From positions 868,001 to 932,000 of the forward strand of contig BLAL01000034.1 in the NCBI GenBank assembly GCA_015698045.1: 64,000 nucleotides of DNA, in the 5' to 3' direction. Origin of the DNA: Rhizophagus clarus. Lineage: Eukaryota > Glomeromycota > Glomeromycetes > Glomerales > Glomeraceae. Under the pieces are notes generated by a model. That model worked only from the letters and a program-made list of their open reading frames with translations, was not told where the DNA came from and did not search any database. Positions 24,201 to 35,930 of this stretch are shown in pieces; within the stretch, counting starts at the first letter, position 1, and every line of letters begins with the position of its first letter. Made by a program: the position numbers and the translations under genes.

Positions 24201-25016
24201 ATGTCTTCCACTCCAAGTCCAACGCCTTCTGTACGTGCTATTATACGATCTTTATTCACATTTTGTCTGTAGTAATCTAATAATAAACCGCTATTATTTT
24301 TTCTAAGGACGAAGAAAGAGAACTTTCCACAAATTCTTCAGATCTTATTGATCATGAAACATTTGACCAGCTATTAGAGATGGACGACGACGACGAACAT
24401 GATTTTTCCAAATCGATAGTCTGGAATTATTTTGAACAAGCAGAAACAACATTTGGCAGTATGGATAAGGCTCTGTGAGTAATTATTTATTCTATATAAA
24501 TTTAAATAGATTGAAATCAATATATGGTCTGAATCTTTCCCAATAATTTTAAATGGAATGAATTAGACATTGGATTTCGTTTTTAATATCATTTGATGGA
24601 AAAGTGGCTCATTAAGAGTGTAATTCTTTATATCAAGTTCTGTAGATTATATTTTTATCGGGACCATTTGAGAATGGCGGGTTATGACTATAAATTCATT
24701 TATTAATATATAACTTTATATTTAGTATTCATATATATATTTTTAATTTTATAGGGAGGATAAAGATCTTGAGGAATTATCTAAATTAGGGCATTTCTTA
24801 AAAGGTAGCTCCGCTGCCATTGGACTAACAAAGGTAAAAGCATCATGTGAAAAAATGCAACATTTTGGCAATAAGAAAGATGAAACAGGAACAAATGATA
24901 TTACTGAGAATGATGCCCTTAAAAAGATTTCGTCCTTATTGGAAAAGGTAAAAGATGAATATAAAGAGGCAGAAACATATCTGAAAAATTTTTACAATGA
25001 AAGAGAGAATCCATGA
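24201..25016 (+). CDS. YPD1: Histidine phosphotransfer protein Ypd1
   Basis: Three exons (24201-24230, 24308-24474, 24755-25016) give 152 residues. After a short Ser/Pro/Thr N-terminus comes an HPt four-helix domain. Its signature LGHFLKGSSAAIGLTKV places the phospho-accepting His at about residue 79, followed by the expected LKGSSA turn. The IVWNYFEQAETTFG helix upstream and the amphipathic C-terminal helix also fit. In fungi Ypd1 is the soluble intermediate that moves phosphate from hybrid sensor kinases (Sln1 type) to the response regulators Ssk1 and Skn7, controlling osmotic and oxidative stress output. Length is close to the yeast protein (167). The first exon encodes only ten residues. 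Confidence 0.95.
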
Positions 25017-25377
25017 AAAATCTCCTTAGTTATTTAGAGGATATTCTTCCGGCAAAGAAAATTTTTTTGGTTTATTTATAATTTATGTATTCATTTTTTA
25101 TTTTATTTTATTTGATCACTTTATAACGAAATAATTGTTAAATTCGTAAAATAATACAGTAAGGAAATCATTCTATATAAATGCAGAATTTATTTTATTT
25201 AACATAATTTTATATGAAATTAATGACCAAATAAATTAATTAATAAGATATAGATGATTAAACAGATGAGATAATTGGACAAAATATACTATAAATAGCG
25301 CACGGGTTTGTTCTACAGTAATGTCCTGTGTAAAATTATTCTTTCTACATTATCAAGAAAATATATTCGATTTTCAT
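25017..25377. other. Intergenic, 3' flank of Ypd1
   Basis: AT-rich, nothing else identified. Confidence 0.4.
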
Positions 25378-25541
25378 TGACCGTCATCATCAAGAATGCG
25401 CTTAATATGATTGATTAATAAATGAACCGTCTTATTAATGATGTTAATGCTCGATAATGTTGGTATCAGGTCAAACTCATCTGTAATTTTGTCAGTTGCA
25501 TTAATTCGTCCGGCACTCGCTGTTCGAATGATGTTGGAAGC
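25378..25541 (-). CDS. Possible 3' exon of a small unidentified protein
   Basis: The minus strand holds an open stretch of normal composition ending in a stop at 25378-25380. It reads SNIIRTASAGRINATDKITD, then EFDLIPTLSSIN, and ends IKRILDDDGQ. The open frame can be followed to about 25610 without an in-frame ATG, so an upstream exon is needed. A candidate 3' splice site is the CAG ending at about 25542. TCACGTGATC at 25787-25796 upstream looks like the promoter box seen before other genes here. I do not recognise the protein and could not complete the start. Confidence 0.4.
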
Positions 25542-25619
25542 TGAGATGAATGTATTTAAGAAGAAATGATGTTTTAATGAGCTTTTGAAAGATTTCGTTA
25601 GATATTAACATAGGTAACT

Positions 25620-26117
25620 CTTGTACTAAAAGCAAAAGCTATGATAATTAAAGTATGTGATAATAATTTATCACCAAATGGTGCACTTATACATTCTAGG
25701 AACAGTGGTAATAATTCCTATTTGTCACACACATTCAAATTTCGCATGTATCATGTATACCAAGTCCAAAATCAGTTAATATTTAGTCACGTGATCGTGT
25801 TTAAAACTCGTGTATTAGAAGGTCATTCGTCTTATCCAAGTATGTTGCTTATACGTTATTTTTTTGCATCAAAGGCATTTTTATCACCTTTCATATATAC
25901 TACCATTTTTATTTATTTACCTTGTTATAACTAGTAAAGGTTTATAAAATAAACATTATAATTGTTTGATTATGAATGATATAATAAAGATAAAGTAGAA
26001 TCGAGATTAACAAAGATATCAATGTTAGACAAATTTTCAAATTTTTGCAATGTCTAGCTTTATACTACATATGATTATTACAATTAAATATACATTAATT
26101 TAATTACTTGCTAATTA
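25620..26117. other. Intergenic with a CACGTG box
   Basis: Contains the CACGTG at 25788-25793. A 97-codon open frame on the + strand (25641-25934) has no supporting features and is not called. Confidence 0.4.
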
Positions 26118-26236
26118 TCATATAATGTTATCGACCTCTGGTTGCTGTTGTTGATTTACAATGCATGGTGAAATTAAATTATCATACCATTGGGTAATCT
26201 CATTTTGATGATTATCTTTTTCAGCTTCAAAGATTG

Positions 26237-26284
<48 letters not shown>

Positions 26285-27292
26285 TATCAATAAAAATAAT
26301 TATTAAAAAGAATTTATTAAATTTAAAAATACAAATAATGTACCTTAGCATAATCGTCAATATTAAATTTAAATGGTTCTTGACCAAAATTAAATTTAAC
26401 TTTTTCACCTCTAGTTCTTAATCCAACCGTGGGATAATAATTATTCCCTGGTAAGTTTTGAAAAGCAACTCCTAACAAAAAAGATATTACTTATTAGAAT
26501 TTGAATATTTTTCGTATTTTTCAAAAAAAAAAGTATTTATCTCATAAATAGAATGGTTACCCAAATTTTTTCCATTTTTAGTATAAAAAGCTTTTTTACT
26601 AAAAAAATTGATCGCACAACCAATTGTATCACCAGTAGTAAACAGTGGACCATATGGAGCTCCCGTACCGGTGGATTCAAATTTATTTCCATCATCTCCA
26701 TGATATCCAAAAGATTTTGATTCCCATCCTTTATAAAGGGAATAAAATGGTGATTTAATAGAAAATTAATCACAAAGAATAGCCCCAAAAATATAAACCT
26801 GGTAATCGATCTAATGGAACTTCTTTTTCACAAAATCCGACCCCGATCAATCTTTTAAAACCAAATTGTTTTATTAAAAAAGAATGTTTTTAAAATCAGA
26901 ATCAAGATTACAAGAAAGGAAAGATCTTACCCATCTCTTCCTTTACTAATAACTTCAACTTCGAAATAAAATATTCCAACTTTATCAGGAATAGGGTAAT
27001 CCGATCTTACAATACCTGAATCAGCATCTCTCGCTCCTAATCCTTCTCGTAGTAATATTTTTTTTTTTTTTTTTAAGAAAAAAAGTTCATTAAAGAAAGA
27101 AATAAAGATAAGCAAATATATTTTACCATTATAATGTACAATTAATCCATCATCATCAACAACAGTAACATTAGCCGAACAATCCTTTTTATTCATTCTA
27201 TTTGGCAAAATAAAAGGTAAAGTATCATGTTTATTCCATAATACTAAAGGACTGTTATTTAGATAAGAAGGTAAATTTAGCTCTTCTCCCAT
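26118..27292 (-). CDS. SPRY-domain protein (RanBP9/10-like SPRY)
   Basis: Six exons: 27127-27292, 26931-27045, 26799-26851, 26561-26728, 26344-26471 and 26118-26237. They splice to 249 residues in one frame. Residues about 55-210 form a SPRY/B30.2 fold of the RanBPM class: [54 protein letters not shown] and a final [20 protein letters not shown] strand. No LisH or CTLH region is present, so it is shorter than Gid1/RanBP9 itself and probably a stand-alone SPRY adaptor for protein-protein contacts. The N-terminal 50 residues ([19 protein letters not shown]) are unassigned. Two introns end in long A-runs on the coding strand immediately before the 3' AG, which is unusual. Function beyond binding cannot be said. 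Confidence 0.85.
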
Positions 27293-28376
27293 TATTTTTA
27301 AACAGAGAATCGTTTTTTATTCTCGAAGAGTAAGAATCAACTTTCGTAAAAAAAAGGGCCCAATTACCCTATTTATTCAATCAAAAAATGGAAATGATCT
27401 GTTGTTGCACTAACCGCTACGAAATTGCAAAAAGTGATCATTCAAATAATTAAATAAGGCCATTTTCTGTTTAACATGAGTTTTTACTGAAAAAGGAGGA
27501 GGAACAAAAATAATTTGCAGAATTGATAAAATATGAGGGAAGAAGAGTAAAGGAAAAAAATCTATGATTAGGTTTGAACGGCCTAAACCCTATATATATT
27601 ATAATATATTTATTATTAATGAATGATTCTATATTGTACCGTTGAAATACATAATTTTCAATTTCAACATTCAACTTGTCTGACCTCAATCCGTATTTCC
27701 GGGTAGAATCTTAAATGGATCGGATGAGTTGGAACTTGGAACAGATCAACCTTTGATTTTAACCCGAATTATGTACAGTAGCAAGAAAATGACAAATCCG
27801 TCACTTTGGAACCAAATTGCAACGGTATAGCGGCAAAATTAATTCCGGACAATTTTTACATTCGGCAATGTAATTCCGGACATGTTTATTAATTTACATG
27901 ACGTAATTTTCATGCAGTAATATATTAGTTGAAACAAACAGCAATAATAAAGGTTGTAGGAAAAAAATCATTTTAATCAATATTTTGAATATTCTTCCAT
28001 TTCACGAGTTAATAATATTAAGTAATAATATACTTTTTCGATCCTTTTCAATAAAGTTTCCAAGAACTAGCGTTTTACTTATTTGGGTTAAAAGAATATA
28101 ATAAAACTTTTACGCGCGTAGCATTAAAGTTAGATACGCAATTTAGGATAGAAATTAAATTGGATTAATTATTTAATTAATACTAAACTAAAAAAACCAA
28201 AAAAAGTTTTATGGACAAAAAGCATATTACGCCAAGTCAATAAAACATCACGTGAGTATGCATCATTTGATCGTCATTTAGTAAGCATTTCTGATCGTCA
28301 TAATATATAAAAGTTGGTGGGTTTTATCCAAAAAATTTAAAAAAAAAAATTTTTTTTTTCCTCGTAAAAAATAACC
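27293..28376. promoter_or_regulatory. Divergent promoter region, SPRY / F-box
   Basis: About 1.1 kb. CACGTG at 28249-28254, inside TCACGTGA, lies 123 bp before the F-box start. The open frame 27471-27689 on the minus strand has no coding character. Confidence 0.5.
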
Positions 28377-30052
28377 ATGGAAAAATATTTACCAATAGAA
28401 ATATTACAAAAAATATTTTCTTCCCAATTAGATATATTAACATTATATAATTGTTTATTAGTAAATAGATTATGGTGTAAAACTGTAGTACCCTTATTAT
28501 GGCGAAACCCATTCTCACATTTTGACAAAAATAAAATACAAAGGTGGAAATACAAAAGTTCTTTAATAAATACTTACGTTACGTGTTTAGATTCAAATGT
28601 GAAAATTTACTTAAAAAATTCAAACGTAATTTTACCGGAAGATATTAATAGAAGATCTACATTTAATTATGAATCTTTCTTACAAAGTTTGGATTATATA
28701 TTATTATTTCAATCGACAGGAAATTGGATTAGTGAAATAGAAAATTGTACTTTACGTAAATCGACATTAAGACATTATCTTTTGGTTGAAGAATTATGTA
28801 AATTATTCTTTTCATCTTCACGAAATCTAAAAGAACTTATTTATGATAAACCACAATCCATGCCTCATATACAAGAGTTAAGATATATTCCATTAAAATA
28901 TTTAGGAGCGGAACAATCCATATCAAAATTAGTTTCATTTAAAGTATATGATTTAATTCCAAATGAAATAATAATTAGTTTATCACAAATTTCCCATCAT
29001 TTATCGGAGATACATATTGAAACGACAGGGGATAATGATGATGCATTAGCATCTTTAATCAGCGTACAAAAAAGTTTGAAAAAGTTGGTAATTTGTAGTG
29101 AAGATAATTTACCAAAATTATCTGATGTATTAAGAAAAAATTCATTATTATCTTTAACACATATAGAAATTAATTGGGAATTTTGTATACCATTTGATAT
29201 ATTTTGTAATTGTTCTAATACTTTGGAATATTTTTCTGTTCAACAATATTATTCAGGGACAATATCTCGAAATACTTTTCATCAATTTTCTAATACTCAA
29301 TTTCAAAAATTACATACTTTAAAAATTATTACACCAAAATTATTTTTAGATCAAATTTCTACTCTCATAAAGAATACAAAAGATACTTTAAAATATATTC
29401 ATTTAGATTATGAAAAAATTTCTATTGAATCATCAGTAGAATTAATTAATTCCATATCAACATGTTCTCAATTAAATACTTTGGAAATTTTTGTACCGGA
29501 TGATTCAATATCTTATATAGTGAATTTATTATCTTCTTGTACTAAATTACAAAAAATTTCTTTTTTAACTGGTGATTCACTTAATGATTTAGATACATAT
29601 ACTGTAGATATTAGTGACATATTACCTAAAATTGGTAAAATATTACCAAATAATTTAAGTACATTTTACTTGAGTCATAATTGGATCACAACCGCAAATT
29701 CTTTAAGAGATTTCTTGAAAGAATGTGAGAAAAATTTTAAAAGAAGAGGTGAAAAGAAATTGGATTTTAGAATAATAAAAGAATTATCAGCAGAACATAT
29801 TGACGTTATTGAAGAATTTGGTAAACGTGGTATACTAGATTTAGAAGATACCGCTCTTGGTAGAAATTTACAATTTTATCGTCAACAATTTGAATGGAAA
29901 CTAGCACGTAACATTATCGTAAACAAGTAAGTGTTGAATAATTTTTATTTAACTTTTATTCATTTAATAACATTCTTTTTTTTTTTTTTTTTTTTTTTTT
30001 TGTTTTTTGTAGACGAAAAGCACATGTCAATAATTTTTCTGGATTAATTTAA
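28377..30052 (+). CDS. F-box / LRR-like protein 1
   Basis: Starts at ATG in AACCATGG. The N-terminus (about residues 3-45) is an F-box: YLPIEILQKIFSSQ, then NCLLVNRLWCKTVVPLLWR. F-boxes bind Skp1 in SCF ubiquitin ligases. The remaining ~480 residues show irregular leucine-rich spacing such as LHTLKIITPKLF and LNTLEIFVPD, typical substrate-receptor repeats. Unspliced, the frame stops at 29928 (517 residues). However, GTAAGT at 29927 and a 3' TTTTTTGTAG ending at 30012 after a T-run of about 22 give a clean intron and a tail KRKAHVNNFSGLI (529 residues). Glomeromycotina have hugely expanded F-box families of this kind; the substrate is unknown. Confidence 0.85.
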
Positions 30053-32120
30053 AATATATAAAAAAAAAAAAATGAACAAAAAGAACAAATTATATCGACA
30101 AACATTTTTTGTCTGCAGGGGTATGCAATCCTAGGTCATGAGATGATTTTGCTAAAAAGAAAAAACATTTTTAAAAATAATTTATTTATTTATTTATCTA
30201 TCTATTATTATACGAAATATAATGTATTATTTATACACATAAATATATACGTATATTTTAATAAAAATTTTAAAAAACGATTGATGATTAGCGACTTGAG
30301 CAGTAGACCGTATTGTATTATATATGGATATATATTGTTTAATGAATTATTGTCTTTTTCGGAACCATAGAAAGAAAGCCATTAACGTTCGATCAGGGAT
30401 TATTACCCGATATAGAACCACTTATATTTATATGATCCAAGGTTTATCGTGATGATGATTTGATTGGATGTTTAAGATCAGTGTATACAAAGCACATGGT
30501 ACATGTACAAATCATTGATTTGTTAATTTTATGCATATTATTTCACCTGACACTCTACATTTCATGCGATTTGTTCGTGCCACATATTCTTATTTACTTA
30601 AAAAAACGAATTAACAAGGTTATCACTGCAATGTATTATTCAAATGTAACCATTACTTTTAAATGAACAATAATTTAAAGATCGAATGTTGTTCAATTAT
30701 TGGTACGATTTTCAATGATAGAACGTGTATTATGGGTTTAGATCTTACGTTATTTTTTGCTAAATTTGGGACATAAATATTCTGCAATCCAAGCCATATA
30801 TCTATATCTTTTTAGAATTATGCATATTTCAAAAATTGTGGTTTATCTCTCGCGCAAGCAAAATTCAATAATCTGCTTGTAATTATAAAAGAATTAATGA
30901 GTTAGGACAATTTAAATTTGACTTAATTATATTAATTAACAAAGGTTATTTATTTTTTTTTTTTTTTTTTTGTGCCATGTATGGTAAAAATTCCTTCAAA
31001 AATAATGACAATAACAATGCTGACTTGCAGTAACATTTTCTTACTATAACTTAATTTGCAATATCTAAATTCTCAGAAATGAAATATTGTTCTTAAAAAA
31101 TCATTTGCTTCGTATTTTCCTGTTGAGAAACGCCTAAGCTAATTCCGTAACACAATATTGTCGAAGAACTGTATTCTGTGTAATCATTTATCATTTTTTT
31201 TTATTTACATAATATAAACTAAGGATAGTGGTACAGAACTCGTACATGCAGCATATACACTTAAAGTTTTGAATTTAAAACATACTGGCATAGTATCAAA
31301 CATAATGAAATTATCTGAATCATATTAATAGATTTAGTAAGCTTAGATATTATATATTGATTCTATAGATAAACTCAGATAAGTTTTTTTATTTGTAAAT
31401 TTAATATATTTTATAAATAAAAAAAAAAATTAGAAATTATTTTATTATTAAATTAAAAATTTTTGAATTTAAATCAAAATAGTTAAATCAGAAAGAATAA
31501 ATTGTAATACAAAACCAAATTTTATAAAAATTATAAAATTAAGGACTTTTTGCTTATTTTAAATTTAATACATGATAATTTGCTTTTTTTTTATTTAAAA
31601 CCATTAATATATTCATAACTTTATTGATTTAAAATAAGGATTATACTAATATATATTAATTTGCTTTAATAAAATTAAATTATATATACATACTGTATAT
31701 AAGTTTATATATTAAAATTTATTTAATAAAAAAATATAATTCAAAATAAATATTATTATATAATAAATAAAAAATTTAATGTTAATAAATACAATACCTG
31801 TAATTAAATAAGTAAAATAGTATTTAAATAATATAAAATATTATTAAAATAATTAGATTAATTAATAAAGCAAAAATTATAAATATTAATAATATATAAA
31901 ATTATATAATAAAGCTTAATTAGGCTACAATATATCATACCAATCCAATTTTTCATTTAATATAACTCTATCCCCCTTTTTTTGAATTTTTTATATAAAA
32001 TAATGCATATAATTTAAATTAAAATTAAGTAAATCTTTAATTCTTAATCAGAATTATTATTCAAAAATTTTGCTTAGTTTTTAATTAAAATTTTAGCCAA
32101 AATTAATATTGATTTTAACT
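30053..32120. other. AT-rich intergenic region
   Basis: No gene supported. Short open frames at 30143-30370 and 30460-30666 lack any domain or splice support. Confidence 0.5.
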
Positions 32121-32283
32121 ATATGGGGTCTTTGCAATAAAAAGGTACGAAACTCAAAAAAAAACAAAAATTTAATTAATATTAAATTTACACTTATTTT
32201 AGTATAAAAAACATAATTAGCATATAAAGTAAATTTAAAAATTTTTTTGAGTTTCGTACCTTTCTATTGCAAAAACCCCATAT
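32121..32283. mobile_element. About 163-bp MITE, TATGGGG ends
   Basis: Inverted arms: ATGGGGTCTTTGCAATAAAA on the left against ATGGGGTTTTTGCAATAGAA on the right (reversed), both continuing AGGTACGAAACTCAAAAA (about 38 bp with three mismatches). Palindromic TATA flanks both ends; this fits a TA target. Confidence 0.7.
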
Positions 32284-33723
32284 ATTTTTTTTATATATTA
32301 TTTTTTATTTTTCTTCTCCTTTATATTATAATTATTTATATTATAATTCTTTATATTATATTAAATAAAGAATTAATTTAAAGTGACTTTATTTATATAT
32401 ATATATATTTATATTATTAAAATTTTATATTATAAAATAAATTTGTTTTTAAAATAATAATATTATTACCTTAAATTTCTATTAATAAAAATCAGTAATA
32501 ATATTATATTGAAAAAAAATTAATAATAAAATAAATAAAAATAAATTATAATATATTAAAAAGTATAATTTTTTTTTTATTTAAAATTAAAAAATTAAAT
32601 AAATTATATTTATATAATAAATATTTTGTCATTATATTATATAAAATAAAGTTATAATAGAAAGTATTCTTTTGCTAATTCTTTAGTTTATCTTTTTTAA
32701 AAAGTTTAAAAGTAAAAAACCAACTTTTTTTACCTTTTAATCCTAAATAAAGGAAATCTTTTTTAATAAAAAAAAAATATTTTTTCTAACAATATTAAAT
32801 ATATAAAACCAAAAAATCCAGAATTTTAAGATTTTTTTTTTTGTTTTAATTTACTTATCAACTTTTGATATTTCTTTTAATATTAGTAAAAAATTCTTTT
32901 TACTTAAACAGAATTTTATCTTTTAAGCAATTATTTGAATATATTATTATTTTATTTAGATAAACTGATATCATAATAGAAAATTCCTTTATTAGTTAAG
33001 TATTTTAATAGGCAGGATTAATAGATTACTTTTCTATAGTAGTTTGTTTAGTATTAAAACATAATTTTAGATTGGATTATACTAAAATTATTTATGATAT
33101 TTTAATTTTTAGATTTTTTATTTTTTTTACTAGACTTGGTTAAAGGAGGTTAAAAGAGTAAAGAGTATTCGAATGTTAATCTTACAGGTGATCTCTAAAA
33201 TTCTATTGAACTGCCTTTAATTGTTAATTATATTCTTTTTTGTTTAATATAGATATTATAAATCACTTATTTCTTATCATATATCTTAAGATATTGATGG
33301 TAGTTTTTTATTTTTTATTTTTCATTATATTTGTAAACTATAAAAAAATAATACTGACCTGAGTCAATATCTATTTTATCAGTGCTTCAGTGCTTCCTGT
33401 TCAGTTTCTGCTTTGTATATTATTATTTATTAAAATATTATAAATAACTGATAAGTAAAATAATTTCTTATTATTTATTTAATCCTCATATTTAAAATAA
33501 AATAAGATACTTTTTATTTTACTTCAACTGTTTTATTTATAGTAAAAACTCTCAATAATATCGTTAATATAATAATAATTAAATTATAATTTTTTCTGTA
33601 AATAAATAATAGAAATATTTATAGAATTATAAACGAAATTTCTAATTATTTTTTTCATCTTGTATACTGAAAAGGATTTCTATTTATAAGATAATATTCT
33701 ATTATATTCATGAAATGAATAAT
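32284..33723. other. AT-rich gap
   Basis: Nothing identified beyond A/T runs. Confidence 0.5.
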
Positions 33724-33725
33724 TA

Positions 33726-35928
33726 CAGTCAACTCTCTATAAATGTATCACACATAAATGCACACCCTCTCTAAATGCACACATTTGCTTAGTCTCGAAT
33801 TCAAAACCTAGTGCTAAATGCATATCCTTTATATATACACTATGAATGATTTTAAAAGTCCCGTTTATATCAGTAATAATCTTCCTAAATACACTCACGT
33901 GACTTTTAAATAATTTTCGCATAATGTATTGCAGTTTTTATAGATATATTACTGTGGGAATTCAATCTTTTTTGACAGAAAATAAGCCAATATGCTTCCT
34001 AAAATGCTTAAAAAAAAGTCACTCTAACAGATGCCCAAAAATATGAACTTTGTCTCTATGCTAATAATAATAAAAAGACTTGAGTTAAATATGCAGACTG
34101 GGTTGAAGAAAAGTGAGAAGTTAGAGTTTACAAAACTACTATAATATGAATCTTACAAACTAAAGAAAAGAGATTTACTACTGAAGTCATTCATCCAGAA
34201 TAAAAGTGGTACAAACCTATCACCTTTCCAGAACTTTGAACTTGCTCTCAAAGAGTTTGTGTTAAATTATTAATACCAAACAATCTTTAGTGATACAATA
34301 TTAGTTGAAAAGGCCAGGTTATTGGTAAATGGATTGGGAGTTCCTGAAAATGCGTTACAATTTTCTTCTGGTTGGTTTTAGGAATTTAAAAAATGTAATA
34401 GAATCTGTTAAGGAAAGCTTCAAGGAGAAGCAACATCAGCTAATGAAGCTGTTATTATGAAAGCATTACCATTATTACATAATAAATGTGCTAATTATCC
34501 TCTTAAACAAATCTATAATATGGATGAAACTGGATTATTTTACCAGTATACTTAATTCTTTTTAGTAATTATTATCTGAGACGGGTAATTTGAACAGAAA
34601 TCAGTATGTGATTTTAATTATTTATTTAATTTTATTATTTCTGCAAATTAGAACCAGATCAAATACTAGCTACAAAATATTTTTATGAACATAAAAAAAG
34701 CAAGGAACACCTTTCTATATCTTTATGTTCTAATATCGATAGATCACATAAATTACCCTCTTTAATAATCGGCAAATATGCAAATCCAAGATGCTTTAAA
34801 AATGTCAACATTTGCAACTTACCTATGACATACCGAAATAATGCTAAGGCTTGGATGTTTATAACAATTTTTCAAGAATGACTTCATAAATTTGATCGTT
34901 AAGTTGTACTAAAATATAGGGATCAACGCATTTTACTGTTGCTTGATAATTGTAAAAGTCATAAGGTGGAAAATCTTACCCTTCTACATGTCAAAGTTCA
35001 TTTTTTACCTCCAAATACAACATCAAAGATTCAGCTAATGGATGCTGGGATCATCATGTTTTTTAAGAAACATTATCATCATCATCATATCTGGTAGGTA
35101 ACTTACTTTATTTACACTTTATTTTATTGAATAATTTATTTTTTATTTAGCTGGTTATTAGAACAAGTTGAAGCTGGACAAAACATACGAGATTTAAAGA
35201 TGGATGTTTTGCAAGCCATCTGGTATATTATTTTAAGTTGGAATGAAGTTACAGATAAAACAATCTGTAACTGCTAAAATCACACTGAGCTTCTTCCTGA
35301 TAATGAACCTCTGAATAATGATGAAACTGATGATGAAAATGATGATCAGATGATTGATGAACTTTCTAGAATAATTCAAACTCTCAATCTTTCTAATGCA
35401 ATGTGAGTTAATGAATTCCTTAATTTTTCTGAAGAAGATGTTACATATGAAATTTTTGAAGATGACCAAATCATTATGGAACTTGTAGATATTTTTAAAA
35501 ATTCTGATGAAAATACTGATGATTTGGATAAAATAGATGATAGTGATGAGATAGTAACTATAAGCACTAGTGTAGCATTAAAGAGTTTAGAAACTGTGAA
35601 TATGTTTTTACTTTAACAAGAAAATGCCAATGAATATATCAAATTAGTAGGTAAAATTGAAAATTTTATTAGAAAAAAACAGATTTATATGATGCAGCAA
35701 ACTACAATTGATCAGTATTTTAGTTAATAATAATTGTCTTGTTAATTATAATATATTAAATAATATAATTGAATAATAAATAATCATTTAATAACTAATC
35801 TTCTTCGTAATATTGTGTTTTATAATGTTTTTATAATGTTAAAAAATTTTTTTTTATAAATGCACACCCTTTATAAATGCACACTTATGGCCGGTCCCAA
35901 GGGGGGTGCATTTATAGAGAGTTGACTG
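33726..35928 (+). mobile_element. Pogo/Tigger-like transposon
   Basis: 2203 bp. Perfect 20-bp inverted ends CAGTCAACTCTCTATAAATG are bounded by TA (33724-33725, 35929-35930). Behind both ends the motif AAATGCACACCCT is repeated in both orientations, a possible transposase-binding cluster. It carries a broken transposase on the + strand. Ends and target match the Tigger branch of Tc1/mariner. Confidence 0.9.
33990..35730 (+). pseudogene. Tigger-like DDE transposase (broken)
   Basis: Fragments appear in order. TDAQKYELCLYAN and a CENP-B HTH-like segment (ENALQFSSGWF) come first. IYNMDETGLFYQ holds the first Asp, ILLLLDNCKSH the second, and FLPPNTTSKIQLMDAGII the third. An acidic tail follows (about 35290-35570). 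All three catalytic Asp survive, but at least five stops or frame changes break the frame. Intron-like gaps lie around 34545-34650 and 35095-35150, so part of the disruption may be real introns. Confidence 0.85.
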
Positions 35929-35930
35929 TA

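Noticed and set aside
25641..25934. 97-codon plus-strand frame
   Set aside because: It overlaps the presumed promoter of the opposite-strand small gene and has no recognisable features.
27471..27689. 72-codon minus-strand frame upstream of the SPRY gene
   Set aside because: Begins at an ATG but has no domain or splice continuity and lies in promoter-like DNA.
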